Counted from the stretch's first letter, positions 1-10,142 are shown. The stretch is 64,000 bases of DNA from Rhinopomastus cyanomelas (GCA_013400115.1 VXBP01008924.1:558001-622000), one strand, 5' to 3'. A program made the numbers and translations. The notes: a model not told the origin generated them from the sequence alone.

Positions 1-158
1 TGATCAGAGCCTGGGCTGGACTGCCCAGGGCAGTGGTGGAATCCCTGTCCCTGGAGGTGTGGAAGGGCAGCCTGGCTGTGGCCCTTAGTGGCCTGGTCTG
101 GCTGCTGTGGTGGTGTTAGGTCCTGGGCTGGGCATCAGTAATTCTGTGATTCTGTAAA
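1..158 (+). mobile_element. CR1 LINE fragment, type C, cut by window edge
   Basis: The sense strand reads through the end of ORF2 (GGACTGCCCAGGGCAGTGG, then a run coding for a LEV-like block) into a C-type 3' end with two ATTCTGTG units at 136-155. The 5' part lies outside the window, so the true length is unknown. Confidence 0.9.
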
Positions 159-704
159 CCAAATAAAGCAATTCTAAAAATGTTCTTTCAACCTTTCTGC
201 ATCTTGAAATGCTTGGCTGGAGAAAACAATCTGCTAGAATTAGCTGCATCTTTTAAAATGAACACAGATATTTATAATGCAGGGTTCATCTGTCTATGCT
301 GGATGCACAGTATAAGAGCATTTATGCTTTAACTTCAGAGTTCAGCTGTTTAAATAAATAAATATATCCACATATAAATAAATAAACAGATAAAAGCTTG
401 GAAATATTTACAGTGTGACTGGACTTTGCAGGCAACTTCAAGCAACTGGAAGGAAAAGGATTTTGTCTGGTCAATTTTTCAACATGTGGTAATTTCTGCA
501 GTATCAAATGCTTTCCTGTAGTCTCTCTGCACAAATAATGTGATTATGTTAATTAGTTTCATGGTCAGGGAAAGTGCCTTCCATCTTCTGTGCTACAGTT
601 TGTCTCTTTACTTGTAACGTTCTAAAGGTTCCCTTCTGAGGACTTGTCATGGATATAGCAACTAGTTCTGCCCAAAAGCACTGAACGTGTATTGTGTTAC
701 GCAC
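159..704. other. Single-copy AT-rich stretch
   Basis: No gene or known repeat is recognised. An (AAAT)n-like run lies at about 352-390. The open frame on the minus strand here has no coding character that I can identify. Confidence 0.5.
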
Positions 705-1096
705 GTCTGAAGGAGCTGGGGATGTTTAGCCTGGAGAGGAGGAGATTGAGAGGAGACCTTATTGCTTTCTACAACTACTTGAAAGGAGGTTGTAGAGAGA
801 CAAGCAGGGGTTGGTCTGTTCTCCCTAGTGGCGAGTGCTAGGAGGAGGAGAAATGGCCTGAAGCTGCACGAGGGGAGGTTCTTGTTGGATGTCAGGAGGA
901 GTTTCTTTCCTGAAAGGATTGTCAGGCTCCGGAACAGCTGCCCAGGGAGGAGGTTAAGTCTCCATCCCTGGATCAAAGGCCAGACTGGCTGCGGCTCTGA
1001 GTAACCTGCTCTAATGAAGGTGTCCCTGACTCTGCAGGGAGGTTGGAACTAGATAATCTTTAAGGTCCCTTCCAACTCTGGACATTCTATGATTTT
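705..1096 (+). mobile_element. CR1 LINE fragment, type D
   Basis: Begins in the ORF2 C-terminal region (a frame like LFSLERRRLRGDLIAFYNYL, with frameshifts) and continues to a D-type tail, CCCTTCCAACTCTGGACATTC, followed by a single ATTCTATG-like unit. About 390 bp, 5'-truncated. Confidence 0.93.
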
Positions 1097-1196
1097 GTCT
1101 ATTTAGTTAATTATTTAGTTATCAGTTATTTATTTTATAACATGAGCTTGTAAATGTAGGAGACTGTGACATCAGGAAGATGGAATAAAAAGTTGG

Positions 1197-1720
1197 TGTG
1201 GGTTGACCCCAGCCAGAAGCCAGGCAGCCACTTAGCTACTTGCTCACTTACCTGCCCAAGGCAGGATGGGGAAGAGAACAGAAAGGAAATACATGGGTTG
1301 ACAGGTTAACCTCTGCATGCATAAGCACAACAAAATACTTCCTCATTGCTTTCCACACGTAAGCAGATATTCAGCTGCTTACTGGAAACCAAGTCCTCAG
1401 CACACATACTGCTTACTTTAGAATTATTAGGCAAACCCTACAAACACAAACATCCGTCCTTTCTCAACCAGATTAAATTGCCGAGCATGGCACCGTGTGC
1501 TGCAGGTCAGCTATCTCAGCTGTGTTCTCTCCTAACTCTTTACCCACCACCAGCACAGAGGAGGCGAGGGCAGGCAAAAAAGAAAGCCTGAGGGCTGTGC
1601 AAGCACTGTTCAGGGGCAGCCTAATGTTATTTTGACACAGTTTCAGCCAGGAACCCAAAGCACGGCACATACAGGCTGTTCTGAAGAAAACTAACTCCAT
1701 CCCAGCTGGACCCAGCACGG
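1197..1720 (-). mobile_element. Solo LTR of an endogenous retrovirus, diverged
   Basis: The left end (GGGTTGACCCCAGCCAGAAG) and right end (CTCCATCCCAGCTGGACCCAG) match the two ends of a common avian LTR family that I remember as starting TGTGCTGGTTTTGGCTGGGA and ending in a GGCTGGGGTTAAACCA block, read on the minus strand. Middle blocks also fit (GCTGTGCAAGCACTGTTCAG near 1595; AGCAGATATTCAGCTGCTTA near 1363). No internal retroviral genes flank it, so it is a solo LTR. The family is recalled, not searched. A clean target-site duplication was not found. Confidence 0.75.
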
Positions 1721-1933
1721 TTGTGAATGAGACTATTACTTGCAGCAAAATACCATGAGCAGTAATATGAAGCTGACAGATATGCTGGTGGTTTGAAAGA
1801 CAGATCTGCAGGCTTGGAGAAAATAAATCAAGCAAAAATCAGGTAGAGAAAGGTAGGAAAAACCTACAACTGAATCTTACTGTTAGTTCTTAATTTAAGA
1901 TTTTTATATTTATTTTTTCTCTGCAATGAAGAA

Positions 1934-2176
1934 ACAGCTGGAACAGAGGAGGTTCCATATCAATATGAGAAGGAACTTCTTCCCAGTGAGGGTGACAGAG
2001 CACCGGAAGGGGATGCCCTGGGGGATTGTGGAATCTCTTTCTGTAGAGACAATTAAACCCACCTGGCCGTGTTCCTGTGCAACTGGATCTAGGGATTCTG
2101 CTGTAGTGAGGGGGACTGGACTGGATGATCTTTCAAGGTCCCTTCCAATCCCTAATGTTTTGTGATTCTGTAACCC
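1934..2176 (+). mobile_element. CR1 LINE fragment, type A
   Basis: Opens with the frame QLEQRRFHINMRRNFFPVRV (the conserved block near the ORF2 C-terminus), runs through the 3' untranslated block (TCTAGGGATTCTGCTGTAGT) and ends at CCTAATGTTTTGTGATTCTG. Confidence 0.93.
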
Positions 2177-2217
2177 CTGGAGGTCCCTTCCAACCCCTAA
2201 CGATCTGTGTACCTGTA
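2177..2217 (+). mobile_element. CR1 3' tail fragment, type A-like
   Basis: A second copy of the terminal block (GGAGGTCCCTTCCAACCCCT) directly after the tail of the preceding copy. Either a tiny independent insertion or a local duplication of the end. Confidence 0.7.
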
Positions 2218-2243
2218 TAGGTTTGAAAAGATCTGTGGCAGGA

Positions 2244-2308
2244 GCACTGGACTAGGTGATCTTTCAAGGTCCCTTCCAATCTCTAATGAATCTATGATTC
2301 TATGATTC
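2244..2308 (+). mobile_element. CR1 3' tail fragment, type A
   Basis: A third consecutive 3' end: GACTAGGTGATCTTTCAAGG through CCAATCTCTAATG and two ATTCTATG units. Confidence 0.8.
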
Positions 2309-2705
2309 AAGACCATCTAGTCCAATCAATAACCTCAAACTGACAAGTCTAAACCAAACTATACCCCTAAACGCAATGTCTACAGGATCCTTCAGGGAGT
2401 GGGACTGCACCACTGCCCTAGGAAACCCTTCCATTGCCTGATACTGCTTTTAGTAGAGATATTTTTCCTAATAATCACAGAATCACATAACATTAGGGAT
2501 TGGAAGGGACCCCAAAAGATCATCTAGTAATATCCTCGGTGTAAGTTGGTGCCATTTCCTCTTGTCCTATCGTCTGTAATTTGGTTGAACAAATCAACCC
2601 CCACCTCTCTACAACCTCCTTTAAGGCAGTTGTAGAGAGCAATAGAATATTCCCTCTTTTCCATGCAAAAGAACCTTAGTTCTCTCAGCTGCTCCTCATC
2701 CTTCA
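2309..2705 (-). mobile_element. Older CR1 fragment split by a younger CR1
   Basis: The minus-strand CR1 starts at its 3' side (ACCATCTAGTCCAATCAATA), passes the block read on + as GGACTGCACCACTGCCCTAG, and resumes at about 2533 with the ORF2 coding block (the minus frame includes REYSIALYNCLKGGCREVGV). It is interrupted at 2474-2527. Its 3' type is not one of A-F. Confidence 0.8.
2474..2527 (-). mobile_element. Nested CR1 3' end, type A
   Basis: 54 bp of type A tail (ATCACAGAATCACATAACAT, then GGGATTGGAAGGGACC) inside the older copy. TAATA at 2469-2473 recurs at 2528-2532, a plausible 5-bp target duplication. Confidence 0.75.
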
Positions 2706-3379
2706 TATTATAAAAGTAATTTCAGCTTAAAGTCTGGGCTTGGGTCAATGAAGCTACGGTACAACACACTCAGTCAGATGTTTGTGTACTTCAACAGAAA
2801 ATCATTAGTCCTTTGGCATTCTGTTTTATGGGGTAATTAAGGTCCCAATTTTGCACTCAGAATTTTTTTCCCCCTCAGATAAATAGAAGAGCACTGCCTT
2901 CAATTGATTACATTCCCCCAATACAGTTATTTTCACTGTTATTTCATGATCATTTCAGAACAGAGTATTTCAACCACATTTCTGAAAACCATCGGTTTTA
3001 ATATTAATTTTTTCATTCCAGCCAGAAAAGGTAAAAACCAAACAACCTTCCCCCAGAACAAACCAAAACAAATCAATAGCAAATTGATTTTCTTGACAAG
3101 GATTTTCCTTTGCCACGTTATAGCTATTTTGAGCTTTGAAATGGAACTTTTTTCCTGGTTCTTTGCTTATTTTGACTTAATTCATTGCTTATTTGAACAA
3201 TTTAAATGTTATCAACCCTAGGGATTTGGAGCATCTGATCAACATTTGACTTTTGGCTCTGAAATCTTAAATTTTGAGCTCAAGTGAAAAAAAAAATGAG
3301 GAAAATCATGAGAATGACTATCAATTAGTAGTTTAGCATTCAATCAATATTTGAGTGGTGGCTGAATATGAACTAGCAG
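2706..3379. other. Single-copy AT-rich stretch
   Basis: No repeat or gene recognised. A pyrimidine tract ending in CCCCCTCAG lies near 2878, but no coding block follows. The 105-aa frame at 2904-3221 is rich in F, I and N, as expected by chance in AT-rich DNA. Confidence 0.5.
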
Positions 3380-3572
3380 GGTGCCCAGGTGACCAAGAAG
3401 GAACTTCTTCCCAGTGAGGGTGACAGAGCCCTGGAAGGGGCTGTCCAGGGGGGTTGTAGAGTCTCCTCTGGAGACATTTTAAACCCACCTGGCCTGTGTG
3501 ACTGGATCTAGGGGATCCTGCTGTGGCAGGGGGATTGGACTGGATGATCTTTCGAGGTCGATTCTGTGATTT
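3380..3572 (+). mobile_element. CR1 LINE fragment, type A, clipped tail
   Basis: Contains GTGCCCAGGTGACCAAGAAG fused to AACTTCTTCCCAGTGAGGGT, so an internal stretch of ORF2 is missing. The 3' block TGGCAGGGGGATTGGACTGG is intact, but the last unit of the tail is shortened to GATTCTGTGA. Confidence 0.9.
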
Positions 3573-4371
3573 TTAGTTTTAATTTTTTCTTTTCAGCTCC
3601 CTTCAATGAATTTCAAACATTACACAAACTAAATGCTAAATGGCAAATATTTTGTAGGCTTTTCACTCTGCCGTTAATATAGACCAGCTAACATTAGAAA
3701 CCGCTAGGGATATCCATGGCATATGGGACATGAGATCATACCCTCTCTGCTTTTAGCCAACAAAATGAACTTACTGGAATTGCTACTGAGATTCTGTATC
3801 CTTAGGGATTGTGCATGTGCAGTCGAAACCTCTCAAAGGTGCAGTTCATTTGCTTCCAGGATTGTATGATGCAAGAACTGCTGTAAAGCAGCCAAACTGA
3901 GTCCCAGATACAGATCTCCTAGACGAAAGAAACAGCAGCCATTAAAATACAATAATTTCCTTTTCCAATTTTGTTTCCAAAACATATTAAAAGAAAATTA
4001 TATTGCCCCAAGCCCCACTTCAATCTCATTTAAATCAAGAGTCATTGTTTATATTAGAGAGAGGTATGCAGATAATGAAGTTGCAGCCATGAAAGTCCCT
4101 AATGGAGCTATCGTAAGACATAAAATAGGACTTATTTCAGCTATCAGGGTCTTTTAATTTGTCTAGACAATTAATAAAACTTCAGAGAAGTTTTGAATCC
4201 ATCTCAGATATGAAGATTTGGTATGGTTGGAGAAGTACTTCCATCACTAGGCTAGAAAAGAGAGACCTAAGTAAACAAGATACTGGGGGGCGGGGGTGTT
4301 GTGTTGTTTTGTTAGAGTAAGAAATTAACATAAATTTCTACCTGTAAATCTTTCTTTAAAGAAATCTAGCT
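3573..4371. other. Single-copy stretch with possible conserved non-coding block
   Basis: No gene found. The part at about 4020-4190 is rich in homeodomain-type ATTA/TAAT cores (GACAATTAATAAAAC near 4165) and has no repeat similarity; it could be a conserved non-coding element. A G-rich run (GGGGGGCGGGGG) lies at 4285-4297. Confidence 0.4.
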
Positions 4372-4725
4372 AAGAGGGAAGACCTGGAGAATCAATGTGA
4401 TGAGGAAAGATGGAGAGAGCTGGGGCTGTTTAGTTTGAGGAAAAGGAGGCTGAGGGGAGACCTCATCGCTCTCTACACCTATCTGAAAGGACACTGTATA
4501 GATATTGGTGCTGGTCTCTTCACACAGGTCATTAGAAGCAGAGGGAAGGGCTTCAAGCTTCAACAGGGGAGGGTTAGACTGGCCATCAGGAACAAATTCT
4601 ACCTGGAGAGAGTGCTCAGGCTGGGCTTCCCAGGATGGGAGTTGAGTCCCCATCCCTGGATGAGTTTATAAGACACTTAAATGGAGGCAGAGTTTTCCGA
4701 CCTGAATGACTCTATGATTCTATGA
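4372..4725 (+). mobile_element. CR1 LINE fragment, type B
   Basis: The + frame carries RKRRLRGDLIALYTYLKGHC and ERVLRLGFPGWELSPHPWM, the ORF2 C-terminal region. The usual 3' linker is deleted: the sequence jumps from AGACACTTAAATGGAGGCAG to the B-type tail CCGACCTGAATGACTC with two ATTCTATG units. Confidence 0.92.
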
Positions 4726-4811
4726 AAACAGCACACATCATTACCAATACAATACGATGCTTTCAATCTTCACAAATACTTAAATATATTATAACTTGTG
4801 TTTATTAGAAA

Positions 4812-4985
4812 TGGAAATGCCCCATCCCTGGCAGTATTGAAGGGCAGGGTGGCTGGGGCCCTGAGTAACCTGCTCTAGTGAAGGTGTCCCTGCCTGTGCA
4901 GGGGGGTTGGGACTGGATGATCTTTAAGCTCCCATCCAACCCTGCCAACTCCATTCTTCTCTTCCATTCTATACTGTATTCTATA
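4812..4985 (+). mobile_element. CR1 3' fragment, type D
   Basis: Starts at CCCTGGCAGTATTGAAGGGC and runs through AACCTGCTCTAGTGAAGGTG to a degraded D-type tail with three imperfect ATTCTATN-like units. Confidence 0.9.
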
Positions 4986-5811
4986 GTCAAACTATTTTAT
5001 TCTGTAGTTAAATTACAGGTTTAACATGTATAATATTTACCTCTATGCTTAAAAAAATACTGAACAAAACCTAAACATGAGGAAACCACAAAAATCCTAT
5101 CATTCTCCTTCATGCAACTTCAGAGCCAGGATATTAATTTTTTTTAAATGTTTAGCAAAAATAAAAGAGACTGCTCTTCTCTCCAAAGAACCTCTGTAAT
5201 TCAGATTGCTTCAGTGTGTTTTCCTACCTGGGGTATCCTATCTGTTTACTGCCACCAAAGAGATTTGGAAACCCAGCAGTGAGGAAGTGGAACAAAAGTT
5301 GTGCAAGGACATGGTTTAGACTGATTAGAAATGAGAAACAATTGGACATTTTACAGCATTTAAATAAATCTAAGGGGTTTCAATCACATTTTTGCTTCCT
5401 GTAGAACAGCTGTTGCTACACTGGGACTACTGGATAAACTACTGTGTTGGGTGTCTCAAGGCACCAGAGGGCTGCAGAGGTGAGAAGAGACACTAAATCT
5501 AACCTATACCAGAGACAAGTTCTGCTACAGACACCAACCTACAAGGAGGTGGGAAGGGAGCTCCTTGTGACAAAGCAGGTATTCCCTAAAGCCTATGGGA
5601 GAAATCATGGTGTATGTTTCCTGATAGGCAGCTGTGGTAGGTAGGCTCCTTTAATATTACGTGCTCCATGCTGCTGCAGTTTTCTTCATGGTGAGCTGTT
5701 GCCTGTAGCAAAGACTCACTCTGCAGCAAAGATCCCCAGGACAGCCCAGGAATTATAAAAATTGTGTTTTGCCTCCCAGCAGAAAGGCACCTGGGATTGC
5801 TGGTTATAACT
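4986..5811. other. Single-copy stretch
   Basis: About 0.8 kb with no recognised gene or repeat. Short open frames at 5216-5404 and 5444-5644 show no family resemblance. Confidence 0.5.
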
Positions 5812-6077
5812 GGCTGAGCAGGAGCCAGCAGGGTGCCCAGGTGGCACAAAAGGCCAAGGGCATCGTGGCAATAGTGTGGCCAGCAGGGCTAGAGACACAA
5901 TTTTCCCCCTGTACTGGGCATTGGTGAGGCCTCTCTTCAAGTACCGGGAGCAGTTCTGGGCCACAAAGAGATTGAGGGGCTGGAGTGAATCTAGGGGAGC
6001 AATGAGGCTGGGGAAGGGACTGGAGGGAAATCTGATCTTTAAGGTCCCTTCCAACCCTGTCCATTCTATGACACTAT
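5812..6077 (+). mobile_element. CR1 LINE fragment, type D, internally deleted
   Basis: ORF2 sequence coding for AKGIVAIVWPAGLETQFSP-like residues and the LEYREQFWAT-like block is joined directly, near 6025, to the D-type 3' end (CCCTTCCAACCCTGTCCATTC). About 500 bp of the usual intervening ORF2 is missing. Confidence 0.9.
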
Positions 6078-7509
6078 GCCTTTGCAGATCTTATTTGCCC
6101 TACTGTAACAATTCATATATTAAAAATCTTTCAAGGCTCTGCCTCCTTGACCTTCATCTTCCTTCCTTGTGCTGAATTAAAATGGTACGTCAAAACTCTT
6201 TGTCCATGTAAGCTGAATGTGTAAGGACATACATCTCTCAATATCTGATTCCAGCGCAATGCTCACTTCTACAATGTGCTTGCACACAATGTGTCAGACT
6301 TAGCACAATTTAATCACCACTAATACCTAGAAGAACATACTGAAATTATTAAACAAGATTATGCTTAGTCAGCTTCTGGCTTCTATCAAGTGTGAAGAGA
6401 ATCATAAGGGAATGCAAATGACTTAATTAAAATACATTTTCCATAAATGCTTTTTATGAATGGCTTTTAATTTCAGTAAATAAGAGAACAGGTGAATATT
6501 CGCTTAGAATATTGATTGTGAAATCGAACTGCAGTGTTTCTGTTGTACAGAAATAACTTAAGCATTTGCAATAGATGTGAGCCAGAGGCATGTTTCTGCT
6601 AAGGGATGTTACAAGGTTCTGGGACGCAGGTGCTGGTCTACAGCTCAACCGGAGCCCACAAGTCTCTTTCTCGTTCTCAGGTTGATGGATGCAGCTGCTG
6701 CTTTTCCATTTGAGGGCTCAGGCAGCAGTAAGGCTGAGCATGTACCCCAGGGACATACTCCTGCACACACAGGGGACGCAGACACCTCTGGCTACACTGA
6801 CAAACACAAACAGAGCAACGCTTTTAATAACCTCCAAGTATGTCACCACCAGGACTCACGTAAAACACAAATACAGATAGCCAAGTCCCTATAACATGAA
6901 TACAAAGAGCCAAGTACCCTTCCTCCACTCCACCTGATCAACATTAAAGTTCACTAGTGAAAATAACACATTCACTCACTCGCTCGCTCCCCAGATTCAC
7001 ATGTAACCACATGCCCATTGACCCCTCAAATCACAATACAACCCCGCTGCCTAACATACTATGGATCCTAAGCCCTCTTACTCACCCTCCAGAGTGAGTT
7101 TGGTGTTTACTAGCAGACATACACTCATTAACACCAAAGGTACCCCATGTAGAATTTTTCTTGCCTTTAAGTGAATTCCAAGTGTGTTGTTTGGATTTGA
7201 TGGCCAGCTACAGGAATATGAAACACATTTGATTTGCCATCAGTATTTTCAATAGAAAAACAAGTGAACTCTTTCACTAAAGAAGAGCTGTACCCAGAAG
7301 GCGATAGCCTCAGTGTTCCCGTTCCAGGGCGTTGCAGCTTGCTTACCCAAAGAGCTACAGCCAAGGCACCCCCAAGATTATACCAAAGTTCAAATTGTAG
7401 GACAGGATCCTGTTTAATGTAATTTATGGCAGGTTGCTGCAGAATGGGTGGTACTGCTAGGAGATGCCACCCAACTGACAGCTTAATCTAGCAGTGCCTC
7501 TGAATTCAG
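6078..7509. other. Longest unexplained single-copy stretch of the left third
   Basis: 1.4 kb with no recognised gene. About 6690-7130 is rich in A and C with ACACAGG, ACTCACTCGCTCGCTC (near 6977) and CACC motifs. It recalls an old LTR or retroposon, but I cannot name one. An ATGCAAAT octamer lies at 6413-6420 beside TTAATTAA. Confidence 0.45.
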
Positions 7510-7899
7510 AACAGGCTGCCCGCGGAGGTGGTGGAGGCCCCATCCCAGGAGGTGTCTAAAAACTGAGCAGCTAGAGAGCACTTGATGCCATGGTCTAAGG
7601 GTTAGGGAGATGTTGGGATGAAGGCTGAACTTGACAATCACAGAACATTAGTGATTGGCACGGAACTCGAAAGATCATCCAGTCCGATCCTCCTGCCACA
7701 GCAGGATCCCCTAGATCAAGTCCCGCAGAACATGGCCAGGTGGGTTTAAAACCTCTCCAGAGAAGGAGCACAGTAAAGACGTCTAGACAGCACCTTCCAG
7801 GGCTCTTTCACCCTCACAGGGAAGCAGTTCCTTCTCATACTTATGTGGAACCTCCTATGATCCTGGAGGTCCTTCCCAGCCATAATGATTGTCTAAGAG
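7510..7899 (+). mobile_element. CR1 fragment, type E, split by a nested CR1
   Basis: The host copy reads AGGCTGCCCGCGGAGGTGGT through GGCTGAACTTGAC at 7635, then resumes at about 7856 with ATGATCCTGGAGGTCCTTCC and the E-type tail CAGCCATAATGATTG. Confidence 0.85.
7636..7855 (-). mobile_element. Nested CR1 fragment, type A
   Basis: About 220 bp in antisense to the host copy: AATCACAGAACATTAGTGAT at its 3' end, then CTGCCACAGCAGGATCCCCT and, on the far side, CTTATGTGGAACCTCCT. No clear target duplication is visible. Confidence 0.9.
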
Positions 7900-7936
7900 T
7901 CGCTTCCACCCACCCAAGATGGTTGAACCCACCCAC

Positions 7937-7987
7937 NNNNNNNNNNNNNNNNNNNNNNNNNNNNNNNNNNNNNNNNNNNNNNNNNNN
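7937..7987. other. Assembly gap (51 N)
   Basis: The only run of N in the window. It is followed directly by C20 at 7988-8007, so sequencing failed at the edge of the GC-rich island. The true size and content of the gap are unknown, and the apparent open frame across it is meaningless. Confidence 0.98.
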
Positions 7988-8007
7988 CCCCCCCCCCCCC
8001 CCCCCCC
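7988..8007. repeat. C20 homopolymer at gap edge
   Basis: Twenty consecutive C residues directly after the gap. Could be real or a sequencing artefact of the gap edge. Confidence 0.9.
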
Positions 8008-8920
8008 GAAGCCTCAGTGCTGTCGGGACTTGCCTTTATAGTGGCTTCCCACGCACCCCTGGGACATCTTGCCGGGCATTTTTTAGAGTGTTCGGCCTGT
8101 TCCTTAATCAGAGAAAATCGCTTAGGCGGCTGCTTTACTTTCGACGCCTTTGCTCTCAGAGAAACATTACTAGGCCAGGGAGGCCCGCCGTCCCCCTCCG
8201 CGCTGGGGAAAGCGGCCGTCGCGGACACCGCCCGGATCCCGGCGCGTTTCTCACTTCAGTCGGAGCCGACGGGACAGCGGGCACGGCCTCTACCCCTCCG
8301 TTCTTCCAACACCCGGGCGCAGAGAGCGTAACCCAGGGACTGAGTCCGCGCCCGGAAGAGGGGGACAGTCACCCATTGGCGGAGGGGGGCGGCTCGCTGG
8401 ATGCTGCGGAGGGATCCTCGAGGCGGCCTGAAGCGGCCTCTGAGGCGAGCACGCGCGCGCTCCCTCAGCGAGCGGCTGGGCGGGAAGGCAAAGGGCCGCT
8501 CCTCGAGGCGGGCTGAAGCTCCCTCAGCGAGCGGAGGCTCCCTCAGCGAGCGGCTGGGCGGGAAGGCAAAGGGCCGCTCCTCGGGGCGGGCTGAGGCTCC
8601 CTCAGCGAGCGGAGGCTCCCTCAGCGAGCGGCTGGGCGGGAAGGCAAAGGACCGCTCCTCGAGGCGGGCTGAGGCTCCCTCAGCGAGCGGCTGGGCGGGA
8701 AGGCAAAGGGCCCCTCCTTGAGGCGAGAAGCTGTCGGCGGCGAGAAGCGGAGGGGCAATTCGCTCTCTTCACGACGATCCGCCCAATGGAAGGAGCACCG
8801 GAGGGAGCGGGGCCGCGACACCTACCCTGCAGACGGCGAACCCCGCGCCCGCCTCCCTGCGTCAGCAGAGGGGATCCGCTGATCCCTGTGACGAGGGAGA
8901 GCAGTCTCAAACTAAGAGAG
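8008..8920 (+). promoter_or_regulatory. CpG island, candidate promoter and first exon
   Basis: About 0.9 kb that is strongly GC-rich with undepleted CpG, unlike the AT-rich surroundings. Promoter-type motifs: ETS core CCGGAAG at 8352-8358, inverted CCAAT (ATTGG) at 8375-8379 next to a GC box (GGGGGGCGGC, about 8384-8393), and a forward CCAAT at 8783-8787. It ends at AAGAGAG followed by GTGAGA at 8921, a good vertebrate 5' splice site, so transcription to the right is slightly favoured; such islands are often bidirectional. No start codon with a recognisable protein follows. Promoter function and strand are inferred. Confidence 0.6.
8461..8734 (+). repeat. GC-rich tandem repeat, 78-bp unit with 19-bp internal duplication
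   Basis: Units start at 8461, 8539, 8617 and 8676 (each with TCCCTCAGCGAGCGGCTGGG), giving spacings of 78, 78 and 59 bp. The 78-bp unit equals the 59-bp unit plus a 19-bp partial duplication containing CTCAGCGAGCGGAGG. Since 78 is a multiple of 3 the frame stays open across the first copies, but the 59-bp unit shifts it, so coding is unlikely. Confidence 0.9.
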
Positions 8921-8952
8921 GTGAGATTTTCTTAGCTCTTGGGAAGAAATTC

Positions 8953-9151
8953 CTCTGTAATGCTCACAGTAAAGACTTTTCTTATGTTTATGTAGACTCT
9001 CTTGTGCTCCAGCTTGTACACACTGCCCCTTGGCCTGTTCCTGGACACCACCGAGCAGAGCCTGATCCTCCTGACACTGGCCGTTTCCATGTTTATCAAC
9101 ATTAACGGAGCCACCCCTCAGTCTCCTTTTTTCCAAGATGAAGAGACCTAA
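8953..9151 (-). mobile_element. CR1 fragment, type A middle part
   Basis: The minus strand codes for the ORF2 block near NVDKHGNGQCQEDQA, with frameshifts. It has no 3' tail of its own and starts just inside the possible intron after the CpG island. Confidence 0.88.
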
Positions 9152-9580
9152 TTGAAAGATCATTTAGTTCACACCACCCTCCCCCCGCCAGAGCAGGATC
9201 CCTTAGGACAGGTCATACAGGAACATTGAGGGAGGTTTTGAAAGTCTCTACAGCAAATGATTCCACAACTTCTCTGGGCAGCCTGTTCTAGGGCTCTGTC
9301 ACCCTCACAGTAAAGAAGGTGAGGTGGAATTTCCTATCTTCCAGCTTATCCCCATTATTCCTGGTCTTATTACTGAGCACCACTGAGAATAGACTGACCC
9401 CTTCCTCTGGACACAATCTCAGATATTTACAGACATCAATGAGATCCCTCTTAGCTTTCTCCTCTCCAGACTGACGAGTCCCTTTTGTCTCAGCCTTTCC
9501 TCACGGGAGATGTTCAAGTCGTTTTATCATCCTCATAGCCCTCCACTGATTTCTCTCCAGTAGATGCCTAATGTCATCTT
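9152..9580 (-). mobile_element. CR1 fragment, old A-like
   Basis: From GAAAGATCATTTAGTTCACA through GCCAGAGCAGGATCCCTTAG and GGGCAGCCTGTTCTAGGGCT to the ORF2 coding side (CTCCTCTCCAGACTGACGAG). More diverged than the other A copies; the tail is missing. Confidence 0.87.
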
Positions 9581-10041
9581 GCGAATTCGTTGGCAACAGG
9601 GAGGACTATGGTACTTTAAAACAGCACAAAACTCTACAAGTTACTAAATTTCAGTTGCTCTATTCATGAGGATTTTTTTGGGGGTTACTATTGAAGATTA
9701 ACTTAACATTGACAGAATCTCTTGGACTATGCAAATCTAGCATCACCCATGAGAGAGGGCATTATATTTCTCCTGCAGCAGCCAGGAGGGACAACATGAA
9801 TCTCAGTTACATCTTCCTGTGTAAACAGACTGTGCTGTTTAGTAATCCAAGATAGCTGTTTCCTCAGTACAAAGATTAAATTTAGTTGTATCTTCATTTT
9901 TTAATTCTTGAGATGACCACAGTTGAATGAATCTTGGTTTTTCTGACAAAAATGGATGTAATGATTTTTCTTACAGTCATTTTTGTGAAAATGGCAGTGT
10001 TTAACTTCTAGTTCCTCATTGTTAATTTATCTGCTGTGTTT
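9581..10041. other. Single-copy stretch
   Basis: No gene or repeat recognised; ordinary AT-rich intergenic or intronic DNA. Confidence 0.5.
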
Positions 10042-10142
10042 ACCCAGGGGAGTTGTGGAGTCTCCTTCTCTGGAGGTGTTTAAAACCCGCCTAGCCATGT
10101 TATTGTGCGACTTGAACTAGGTGATCCTGCTCATGCAGGATC
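10042..10142 (+). mobile_element. CR1 fragment, type A, no tail
   Basis: ACCCAGGGGAGTTGTGGAGT to GATCCTGCTCATGCAG. It stops inside the 3' untranslated block, where GATCCTGC and GCAGGATC form a short palindrome (about 10129-10143). Confidence 0.88.

Noticed and set aside
1473..1835. 120-codon minus-strand frame
   Set aside because: Overlaps the solo LTR and has no domain.
6690..7130. Possible LTR in the A/C-rich stretch
   Set aside because: Composition recalls an LTR, but I could not match either end or any motif to a family.
7740..8516. 258-codon open frame on the plus strand
   Set aside because: It reads through the 51-N gap and the C20 run, begins in an antisense CR1 and has no recognisable domain.
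8401..8721. 106-codon frame with repeated SLSERLGGKAKGRSS text
   Set aside because: Product of the GC-rich tandem repeat; the 59-bp unit breaks the period of three and no start context or homology is visible.
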